Assembly (NCBI GenBank): GCA_010645155.1
Contig: CM021316.1
Location: 6,729,023 to 6,793,022, forward strand
DNA length: 64,000 nt
Source of the DNA: Tigriopus japonicus
Lineage: Eukaryota > Arthropoda > Copepoda > Harpacticoida > Harpacticidae
Direction: 5' to 3'
Under the pieces are notes generated by a model. That model ran no database searches, was not told where the DNA came from, and worked only from the letters and a program-made list of their open reading frames with translations. The position numbers and the translations under genes are program-made. Positions 55,050 to 64,000 of this stretch are shown here, one piece after another. Within the stretch, counting starts at the first letter, position 1, and each line of letters opens with the position of its first letter.

Positions 55050-57269
55050 TAGGGGTGGGCGAGAAGCCGGTGTCCGACACCGGCTTTTTTGGATTTCGGT
55101 ATCAGTGTCGACACCAGGCCTCTGGTGTCGACATTTTAAGGTTTCGTGAGTTTTCAGAAAAGTTCCGCAAATAAGGTCAATTTAAATTGTAAGGCTTGCT
55201 AAAACAAAGATATATCATATCCCCTGGCAGGGTATTGTAAAATATAAACCTATTTTTCCCTCTATTTAGTTTAGGTTGAACTTTTGATTTTTGTGAGGAA
55301 TATCTATGTCTGTCCAAACTGATGTCCCAATTGACTGTCTAGAAGCACACATTTTGATTGACCATACTATGGGAAAAACAAAGATGGCTATTGTCCAAGA
55401 AAAATAATAGATCTATCTCCTTTCACATTTCAGTAACACTTTACAATCAAATTATCAAAGCACAATTTGATAATTTTTTCAATGAGTTTTAAACTGTTGT
55501 AGATAAGGTTGCCCCTTGGAATATTTAACAATAAAATGAAAAGAAATGTTAAAATATTTCTGTTTCATTATACTTTCAGGAAATTTTATAGAAGATTTTT
55601 GCTCATGCATAAAAGAATAAACCATTGATACTAAACATCACCATGAGTCTCCAAAGCATTTGTCATTTACGAAATGATATCTCCAGCTCAAAAGCACCGA
55701 GAAACCATTTCAAGTCCCTAAGTTGCCACAATGTCATAAGCAGGGCCCCAAAAAATATCTGTTATAAACTGGCAAAATATTTGATACATATTTTCTTCAA
55801 AACCCCAAAATATTTGGAAAAAGTCATTTATTGATAACTAGAGCGGCCGAAAATATTTAATTTAAATATTTTGTGTTTTTGAGCAGTTTTTAAATATTTG
55901 GGCTTTTTTCTAAAGTTAAAGGAAAATTCCCGTATTTCATTAAAATATTTCAAGAAACTCTACAATTTCAGTAAATCTCTTGAAATTTTGAGAAAAAATC
56001 TGCCTTTCCAAAATCTACATTGTCAAAATCTTCCATTTTTTTAACTTTTTTAACTTTTATGGAACAGGCAAACCAAAATGGAAAAATTGCGCGGGAAATA
56101 AATATTTAGTCAGCTTGGTCTCAAAATTACATTAGAAATTGCTTTAACGGATTTTAATCAAAAATAAGAAACCGCAACTTCTACAAGATTTTTTTATGGA
56201 AACTCTGGTTTGAATATTCAACCAAACCTTAGGCAGTAAAATATTAATTAAATGTTGAGGAAAAATAAGGACTGTCAAAAATAAGCAATTTCCATTGCCC
56301 GATATGATTTTTTGGCGCTGAACTAAAAAGTTTGTTCACTTATTTTTCCGCCATTGCCAATTTTTCATCAATATATTTGGATTTTTCATCAAAATTTCAA
56401 TAAATGCCAATATATTGCTCCAAAAACTCTTTACAAATTTCATTATTTTTTAAATATTTGGTTGTGATTTAAATATTTGTTTAAATATTTCGATGTTTTT
56501 TTCTTAAATATTATTTAAATATTTGGCCTTTAACATTAAATATTTTCGGCCGCTCTATTCATGACAAAGCCACTTTTTGGCAATTTTGTCTGTGTACACC
56601 AATCCACCAAACATGTGTAAAATATAATGGATTTTTGTTAGAGGGGCACTTGACACCAAATGGATTTAACAGTAGAATTTTCAATTTTCCCCTATAGATG
56701 TCGCATTTTTTACGAATAAGATGGTAATTTTGGTTGCAAATGTTTTATTTTAGTATAAATGCTGTTTGCAGACATTTTGGAACCTTCGATTCATTTTGGA
56801 TTAACCCTATTGTGATTAAGAAACCCATTCATTTTGCTTAATATTTTGGCCAAAATGATATAGAAATATTTATTTTTTTTTTTCAAAACAACTAAAGTAT
56901 TAGAAAAATGAGTAAAATTGGAGGAATAGTATGAAAAGAATATAATTCCGGGCCCTAGTAGTAAGTAATTCCAACCAGGAAAGCTATCAGATTCTTACTT
57001 TTCATTTGGGGGTCAAAGGTTACCAAAAAGGTAACTTGACCAAAAAGGTAATTGATAAAACTTTGGATGATTTTTAGACCCCAAATACTATTATGAACTA
57101 CTGGTGTCGGTGTCGTCATTGGTGTCAGTGTCGGCGTCGACACCAGCGGTGTCGACACCGCTGGTGTCGATGGGAAACTTCGACACCGGTGTCGGTGTCA
57201 GTGTCGGTGTCAACCTTCCGGTGTCGGTGTCGGTGTCGATGTCAAAATTGCCGGTGTCACCCATCCCTA
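55050..57269. mobile_element. GGTGTC-rich hAT-like element, about 2.2 kb, carrying a nested MITE
   Basis: Left end TAGGGGTGGGCG and right end (inverted) TAGGGATGGGTG. Flanks gtctgtaa (55042-55049) and gttggtaa (57270-57277) agree at 6 of 8. GGTGTC/GACACC words crowd both ends (55070-55135 and 57102-57255). It contains the complete 55839-56557 element. The right-end tract also occurs at 39302-39475. Pairing of these two ends into one element is likely but not certain. Confidence 0.6.
55839..56557. mobile_element. hAT-type MITE, 719 bp, AAATATTT-rich, 8-bp duplication (6 of 8)
   Basis: Inverted ends TAGAGCGGCCGAAAATATTT are exact for 20 bp. Flanks ttgataac (55831-55838) and ttcatgac (56558-56565) agree at 6 of 8. 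AAATATTT words recur near both ends and are rarer inside. No transposase is seen. Confidence 0.85.
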
Positions 57270-58535
57270 GTTGGTAACCGCTTTTGGGTCAAGGTTATTT
57301 GATTACAACTCTTCAGGGGCCCACGAAACAGACGTTGGCACGTTCAGGGGCCCACAATTCAACGATCAAAGAGCTTTAGGTTCACGTGTACAGTACTGAT
57401 GGGGCCGATACCCATATATGGGCATATATGCATAGGCATAGGAAGTGTGGTTTATTTGGGGGGGGCAACACCAAATTTGCCCGAATTTCACAAACATTTG
57501 ATAGCTTTGCTGATAAGTCAGAAGAACATTTTGTCCCTTCCGGTGATACCACCAGACCAATACAATGAAAGTCTCGCTGGTCATGATTCCGACTTAAGAC
57601 GCTTGAGACTAAGTGAGACATGCGAAGTGTTGCCAAAATTGCTCCAATTGGGTTTGCCTTTTTTCTGTGGTGTTCAATTGGTTTAAATTTGAAGGCACGA
57701 TATATCTAGATTTATTTTTCCGTTGTTTTAAACTTAAACAAAATAAATTTCAAACCAAGGATCAGCTCGTTTATTCCAATACTTGGCATAACATGTTGGC
57801 ATCAGAGGTTTGAAGAAAAATACCTGAAGGACCGTTGAAAGTGTGACGAGAAATCTTATTCATTAACACAAAAACTTATGTTGTATCGCCAAGTTGCCGG
57901 AGAATATTTCATTTAACAATTGCTTGTTATTACGTTGCAATGCAAGATTTTATATAACTCATTAGTGCAACGTTATTATTTGAAATTTCCATTTGCTAAA
58001 GCCCATCAACATTGAAATCAGGTGGCAAATCACGACATCATTACCAAACTCTAGTCAACCTGGCTAAGAAGTGTGACTAGACCCTAGAATTTGAAAATCA
58101 AAGGAATCATATTGAAACAGACCATTTTGGCTAAAAAAGCTACTAGATACGGCGTCAATAAAGGTCACGGTCTCCATGCATAATACAAATGCCTCAAAAG
58201 AGAGTTAGATTTCGATTACACGCTTCAACAAAATTGTTGAACACGAATAGGTCCAATCAGTGGCGGGCACCTTTTGTAGCTGTCATTTCGTTCGTAAGAC
58301 TTGATGCCGTCTTGATGCCAGCTTCTGAGATGCATTAATTGAGACCGGCATCAGTTGGTCTCATGTATTGGAAATACCGTCTCGTCCCATAACTAGTGTA
58401 CAGCACTTTGGATGACTTGCGGACCCACTATTTTTTGACTTTCTCCAAAGTTCCTGAGCTCGCCAAGGACCACCATCCTTGGGCCCACATGAAGGGCCCG
58501 GGCCCTCAGGTTGCCGACTCGTGTTTTAAATTGTT
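57270..58535. mobile_element. Separated ends of a hAT-like element related to 49850-50078
   Basis: 57270-57385 (ggtaaccgcttttggg..aacgatcaaagagctttagg) and 58420-58535 (..cagga-type to caggttgccgactcg) match, inverted, the two halves of the 229-bp element at 49850-50078. Either this copy carries about 1 kb of extra internal sequence or a later insertion separates the halves. Interior frames are unrecognised. Confidence 0.5.
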
Positions 58536-58820
58536 GCATTATTTTTTATGTTTCACAACTCTATTCCTTAGTCACGCCCACAAATAATTACTAATTTGAG
58601 CCAGTCATGCATAACTTGAACCAGCTGATTTTTTTCATTTGGTTTGAAAAGAGCACTAAAGAAAGATGTCCCGCAAAAAAGTATCTACACCCAGGACGTT
58701 CAAATATTAGCTTGAGTCTAGTTCTTCAAAAACAATTCACATTTTGGTCTGATTTTTGTGAACAATGAAGCCCAAAGTTGGATTTACACAGTTTTTCGAA
58801 TTTTTTTCATATAAAAACAG

Positions 58821-58912
58821 GCCACGGCATCGGCTCGGTCGGCCACGGCATCGTCCGGCAGTCACGGCATCGTCCGGCGGTCACGGCATCGTCCGGCGGT
58901 CACGGCATCGTC
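58821..58912 (+). repeat. GC-rich minisatellite, 19-bp unit, about five copies
   Basis: Units of ggtcacggcatcgtccggc repeat with few changes. The tract and the following 120 bp are much richer in G and C than the surroundings, suggesting foreign or transposon origin. Overlapping frames (58765-59037) are repeat translations and not called genes. Confidence 0.85.
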
Positions 58913-59411
58913 CCAAGTCTTGGCCGGGGCTCCAGACCGATTGTCCGTTGCGTGTACGGACCTTCCGCTGCATCCACAGGTGGATCGCTGCAACCACGGG
59001 CCTTCCATTACACCACCATGACGTAGGCTGCATTTAATCAACTAAATTTTCAATTGTCACTCACCTTAGTGCTTTCAATTCCATTGCTTGGTTTGGTATC
59101 TTTAAAGCAGAGTCTCAGCAGAGTCCTTATTATTCTATTTTGAATTGTTATTGAATTGAGTTGCGACCACACCAACTTCAATTTTTGGTGTTAACTTTTG
59201 AATAGTAACAACTGCAAATTACCTAATACCTTTGTTAAAGAGACACTCCTTGCTATTTGATTTGCTGAATCATTTCTTGCTTTTTCGTGTCATACTGACG
59301 TTTTCTTAACGTCCAGTTAATCCCATGATTGATAAAACGTCTCAACCTCAGTTAAAGTATGATGTTCAGCCCAACAACATTATGTGTGTGCAATGATTGC
59401 AAGACCTTTTC

Positions 59412-59625
59412 CTCGTGTGACCTTTTTACCTTGTGACCTTTTTACTGTGACCTATTTACCGTGTGACCTTTTTACTGTGACCTATTTATCGTGTGACCCT
59501 TTTACTGTGACCTATTTACCGTGTGACCTTTTTACTGTGACCTATTTACCCCGTGTTCTTTTTACTGTGACCTATTTACCTGTGACCGTTTTGCTTGTGA
59601 CCTTTTTACCTACAATCCTGACTTT
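59412..59625 (+). repeat. GTGACCTTTTTA-type tandem array
   Basis: About 30-bp dimer units gtgacctttttactgtgacc + tatttaccgt repeat about five times and end in gttttgcttgtgaccttttt, acctacaat. The same end occurs at 61107-61146, and related words lie at 5940-6060 and 60649-60712 (inverted). Open frames here simply translate the repeat. Confidence 0.88.
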
Positions 59626-59664
59626 CACCCATGTGACTTTCACTTATATGGAAGGATGGAGACC

Positions 59665-59823
59665 ATGGCTTGCAAGACCCACCACAAAAGCCTGAAGTCT
59701 CCAAAGCGCTCCATCATCAAACCCACCGCCGAACTGGATCCCGCGGAAGTTGCCAGGGCATGCCAATATTTCCGTGGTTGTGTTGAACGTGTTGTTGCTG
59801 CAAATGGCGTTTCAATTGAATAA
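59665..59823 (+). pseudogene. Mariner transposase C-terminal fragment
   Basis: Reads ACKTHHKSLKSPKRSIIKPT, then ELDPAEVARACQYFRGCVER and VVAANGVSIE before the stop. This is the conserved C-terminus of mariner transposases (..CxxFRxRxExVIxAxGGHIE). Only about 50 residues survive, immediately after the GTGACC array. Confidence 0.75.
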
Positions 59824-60648
59824 TCTTATGTAAATTAGTCTGAATTTTCACGTGAAGTGCTTTAAAATACTGTACAACCTCGTTTTCCCTTTCAAAACTG
59901 CCGTTGAAAATTTTGACAATAGATGTGCCCCACCCTGTAATTGTAGTGAAATTTTGCCTCTTGGGTCTGAACGCCTTTACCTTCAAGAGGCCCTTTTCTT
60001 TTCATTTCACTCTATACTTGAGAGCTCTAATCCAAACTAGGTGACAAGGGCAATGGTGTCGGCAAATATGGGCATTTGCTCAGAATACTTTTAAATAGCC
60101 GGCTAATGTTCATGTATTTGAAGTAAAGGGTACGTAACATTGACACAATTAAGCGGGAAATTTGATGTTTTCCCCCAAAATGCAGAAAATATGCTGAGTT
60201 AGTTAAATTATATAATTAACTATAATTACAATCATATTATGATATTATAATGTATCAGCAAAAAGCTTATTTGCTAGATTTGAACAGCCCTAGTAATTAA
60301 TCAATGAAAACATGAGAAAAACAATACCACAAACATGGATCCAATTCATATCTTGCTTGAAAATGACAACTTGAGAAGGAAAGGAGGTCATCAGTAGATT
60401 TTTTGTCAAGGCCAGCAAATTCGAAATCCCCTTCAAAAAAGGACTTAAAAATGACAATTCAGATGTTTATGGTCACTCCATGGAACATTTGGCATTTCGG
60501 GGTTCGTGGGTAAGACATGAAAACGAAAGCGAAACTCAGGAGCCCACCAAGGATGAAGATTGTTTTTTTAGCCTCATTGAACATGAGCAAAGAAAGCCAA
60601 TCGCAATTCCAACATACCATCTATTGAATCTAGAATGGAAGGCGCTCG

Positions 60649-61146
60649 GTAAATAGGTCAGAAGGTAAAAAGGTCACGGTAAATAGGTCACATTAAAAAG
60701 GTCACAGATCCGCACAGCTCCAAAGGTAGCCAAGGGGGTGAACCCAGGAATCCTGGGATCTTCCTTGGTTGAAGATTAGGCCATGGGACCCCAAGATGAA
60801 CCGGGGGAACACAATTATGCTAAGGTGAAGGTCTAATAAGTAAAGTCAAAAGGAAGTCATTCCCAACATTTCTTAGAACATGGTTACAACCCGCCCCGGA
60901 TCCAGCAGACCTTGGAGGAGGGTGTTTTCTTACCCCTATGTAGTCAAAAGTAAATCCCTTTTTCGAAATCTGCCCGTGGTCTTCAGAGATATTCCGGGTG
61001 AAACACATTTATGTCCATGGAAGTGATTTTTCACCGTGACCGTTTACTGTGACCTTTTTACTGTGACCTTTTTTCATCGTGACCTTTTTACTGTGACCTT
61101 TTTTCATCGTGACCGTTTTGCTTGTTGCATTTTTACCTACAATCGA
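60649..61146. mobile_element. Foldback-like element: inverted GTGACC arrays around LINE-derived sequence
   Basis: The left end (60649-60712) carries ggtaaaaaggtcac words and the right end (61026-61146) carries the inverse gtgacctttttac words, ending like the 59412-59625 array. The interior 60890-61025 is homologous, inverted, to 6052-6200, the 3' end of the LINE relic. Termini built of inverted tandem repeats recall foldback elements. No coding sequence is intact. Confidence 0.6.
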
Positions 61147-62838
61147 ATGAAAAGAATACTGGCTTTATAAGTTGCTAGGAATTTAGATTTTGTTTGAAAT
61201 GCATATCCAAACTCGTCATAAAAACGGAAATTGCCAAACAGAAATAAAGGTTGGACCACAAGCACTTGACCAACAAGGGTTGTGAGTAAAATTAAACCCT
61301 TTTTAGGTTACTTATTTTTTCTTTGGACAACAATCGAGCAATACTTAAAAAAGGTAATATAAGGTGGCAAATTCAAACCAGAAAGAATTAGAAGAAAATG
61401 ACCTCAATAATTCGCACAAGTTCTCGCAGATTTTGAAGTTTTGTCTATTTTAGGCTCATGGCTTGAAAGCGGGCGGCATCTGGCACTATTACAGCACTAT
61501 TTGAGCTTTTTTCGCAAAGATCACTTTCAATTGTATTAAGAAGTTTTGTGAGGCATGTTTGCAAAGTTTAACTTGACATTTTGAGATGCATTTTTTTCAA
61601 AATGAAGTCTGTGGAAAAGGCAAATAGTTAAGAAAAAACCTTAAAAATGCAGAGAAGTTTCTTGTGGTCAAAATTAATTTTTGATAAAGACTTTATAGTG
61701 CCTACTACTTCGAATGTTTTAAGTGAGTTCAATGGCTCCAAAGTACTGTTGTATTTCGAGTTGGGAATGACTTCATTTTTTGGCCTGAGCTGTGTCTCTC
61801 GCATTTCGAGAAAGTTGATTTTAGGTTTTCTGACCCAAATACCTAAACAAGGACCAATATTGCAACAGGTCTGCACTGTTCGAACATTTTGACGGCACTA
61901 TTTTCTTCAGCTATCTGGTCACACTGCTCCAGAGAGGACTCTTGTATTTTTATGGAAAACTTATTCGTCAACTATCATGATGGGTATTCCTATGAAAACT
62001 ATAAGAAATCTACTGATCATGATCAATGTAGTGTGGCGAGTTTTTATTTTGTTGAAAGGCTGCATCCAAAAGAGAATAAACGTAGATTTTTTGAATAATC
62101 TACAAAATTCCACAAAATACCGACTGAGCACATACTGATACGTCCTGCGCATACTTGAAAATCAATTTTTCAAAAATTTATATATTTAGTGTGTTTAGGT
62201 ACTAATATTTACAATTTAGAGATACTGTCTATGTCTATAAAAAAATGTCATTCTTTACGAGAGTGAAAAAAGATCCTATTTTTCGGGGAATGTAAATTGC
62301 CATATATCCGAAACATTTTTACTCAAAGCTAATCAACGTGTTTTCAATCAATTTCAATTTGATGGGTCTCTAAAAGTGCTTTAAAGGTGCTGACCAGTTT
62401 TTCAAAATAACTAATGAAATAGGTTCTTAAGTAAAAACTAACTGTTAGTGTAAACTTGACTGTGGAAAAAATGTGTATCAAATTTGTTTCTTATTACTTC
62501 TTGACCTTTAAAAAAGCATTTGTGTAGTAATAAGTTTTACAAGTACTCATAATATTACTTTAATTTAAATTTGCATGATTCGATGGATCACTTCATGTTC
62601 TCTCGGACATAGATAAGCTTCAGTGTGGAGCGATTTCCGTATCAACTTGATCAACCAAATTCAGCACTAGGCTCAGGTATTCATGGTTTCCGTATTTTCC
62701 TGACGTGTGTGCGTCTGCCCTTCAATGAATTGTCAAGTTTCACTCTCAAATTATTTCTTCTCGTCTCTTGAATACTTCAAAAAATCATTTGAGGCAAGGT
62801 TCTCGACCTGATAAGACCTTAAAAAAAAAACACACACA
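61147..62838. other. Region 5' of second small secreted gene; no feature called
   Basis: Short overlapping frames (61628-61892) lack domains. No repeat structure is strong enough to call. Confidence 0.4.
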
Positions 62839-63934
62839 ATGGTTCACATCACGTACCTTTTGGCACTTTCTATACTGCCAATAGTGCGGACCCAAGTCAT
62901 TGAAAGTCAACCTGAACGTAAAAGAACGGTGTTATAGTTTTGTGCTTAACTTTAATTCCCTTATGTTCATCCTCTTTTTTAGTAGAGACCCAATATACCC
63001 AAGCCCAATTCACTCCCGCCATTGATCCGAATAATCCTTGGGCAAGCTACCAATCCTCCTATTATTACCCATATCAGAATGTGGACCGTCAAGGAATTTT
63101 AAACAATCCAGAGGTATGTGCTAACCTCTGCCAGGGAGCGGAAATATGTTCTAACTAAAATTTATGAACAATCCTCCAATTTTTAACTATTTTCGTGTTC
63201 TTTTACTCTTAAAAATTAATTAATTAAATTAATAATCTTCTTGATTTCGTTAAATTTTGGAAATTCGAGATTTTCCCAATTCAAGGTTGAATTCTAGTCA
63301 AATTCTTACTGTATGTTAAATACAATTGGCACTGGGAAAAGGCTCTTTGTGATGTGATTCATTCTTTCACAAAAGGCTTTAAAACGAGCACCACATTTAC
63401 ACCATACATAGCATAATAATGTGAGCACATTAAAACCCTTAAGCTTTCAACAATTTAACCAATTATTCAAAAAACAAAAAAAAAGAATTCCCCGACTACT
63501 GTAGCATTTTCAACTTTTCAACCAACTTTTTGGTCAGAACCAGCTAGCTTTAAATCCGCTCCCAAACCATAACGTACAGAAATCCGTCATTACAATCAAA
63601 ACATGTCGTTTCTTAGGCACTGGCCATTGGTGCCGTAGCTGTGGGTGGTGCCGTGGGATTGGGTGGACTTGGTTTGGGTTTGTCTGATACCCGGCAAACC
63701 CTGACACGTGTATCTGACCGACAAAATCAGATTTGTTCCGATCAAAAGACTATCATCACTCAATTGGATGCCTTATTGCAAACAAGCCTTACATCCCTTA
63801 CTTTGGGTGAAAGTTTGATTGCACAAGCACTCAGCGGACGTCGAAGACGCAGGAAGAGACAAACTGTTACGGCCGAACAATTGAGACAACAATTCAATTC
63901 CATTCGTTCCTCGTTGCCAACCGCGAGTTGCTGA
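62839..63934 (+). CDS. Small secreted protein with Gly-rich hydrophobic segment and polybasic site (paralogue 2)
   Basis: Exons 62839-62917, 62983-63113 and 63617-63934 give 175 residues. Exon 1 is 79 nt, exactly as in the 48067 gene, and intron phases (1, 0) are identical. Signal peptide is about 1-19; NPW at 44-46 in a Tyr/Gln-rich stretch; hydrophobic Gly segment at 71-92 (AVAVGGAVGLGGLGLGL); Cys110; Ser/Thr/Leu-rich helix; polybasic RRRRRKR at 145-151; C-terminal SSLPTASC ending in Cys175. Similarity to paralogue 1 is clear in the Gly segment, the VDRQGILNNPE / STRQDLLDSPE exon end and the RSSLP..C tail, and weak elsewhere. Same strand, about 13.5 kb apart: a tandem duplication since separated by transposons. 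The function and family are not recognised. Confidence 0.8.
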
Positions 63935-64000
63935 ACGTGTTCTACATTCTTCTGAAGATTCATCCATCATTTCTCCATGGAACAAGTTTGATTGTTTGAA

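Noticed and set aside
58765..59037. Arg/His-rich repetitive frame
   Set aside because: Translation of the GC-rich 19-bp minisatellite without start context or splice support.
59384..59695. 103-residue repetitive frame (VTYLPCDLFT type)
   Set aside because: Simple translation of the GTGACC tandem array.
1..64000. CRISPR arrays, operons, bacterial promoters
   Set aside because: The DNA is eukaryotic with spliced genes; the tandem arrays lack the regular repeat-unique spacer pattern.

Overview
This window is animal nuclear DNA. Genes have spliced exons with GT..AG introns, AT-rich introns of up to about 5 kb, no operons, and dense degraded transposon debris. The recognisable products (a TRPC-type channel, an M12B-like metalloprotease with a CUB domain, an SLC35G/EamA-type transporter) and the mariner, hAT and LINE content fit an arthropod. 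A crustacean such as a copepod is my best guess, but that is inference. All exon models were built by eye from splice signals and reading-frame phase, without transcripts. One run of N (30349-31086) is an assembly gap.

Layout. 1-7.5 kb: no supported host gene; hAT-like and other inverted-repeat elements, a tRNA-like SINE head and a decayed LINE reverse transcriptase (minus strand). 7.9-13.2 kb: a two-exon SLC35G-like transporter whose 4.4 kb intron holds a nested pair of inverted-repeat elements, a minisatellite, a 23-bp inverted repeat about 1.4 kb apart, and a 184-nt near-perfect hairpin. 14.0-15.7 kb: a mariner relic with TA-flanked ends, itself split by a hAT-type element with a perfect 8-bp target duplication. 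18.2-29.9 kb: a nine-exon secreted metalloprotease (signal peptide, prodomain-like region, HExGHxxGxxHD zinc site, Thr-rich linker, CUB domain); its introns carry hAT MITEs, LINE pieces and a roughly 205-bp-arm inverted repeat. 30.1-31.2 kb: a hAT MITE holding the gap. 31.9-34.9 kb: a two-exon TRPC-like channel on the minus strand.

36.7-39.0 kb: three broken mariner pieces, one folded into a head-to-head palindrome. 39-48 kb: repeats only, including a GGTGTC-rich MITE and a CCGAAA-rich hAT MITE with a perfect 8-bp duplication. 48.1-49.4 kb and 62.8-63.9 kb: two paralogous three-exon genes for small secreted proteins with the same architecture and identical intron phases, which I cannot place in any known family. 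The 49.8-61.2 kb stretch between them is repeat-filled: hAT MITEs, a LINE, a possible P-element-like relic, GC-rich and GTGACC-type minisatellites, and a mariner C-terminus.

The five host genes are not obviously functionally linked, except the two small secreted paralogues. The most striking themes are (1) the small secreted protein pair, (2) several hAT MITE families that each carry a private short repeated word beside TAG-starting termini and 8-bp duplications, and (3) long intronic inverted repeats able to form dsRNA.
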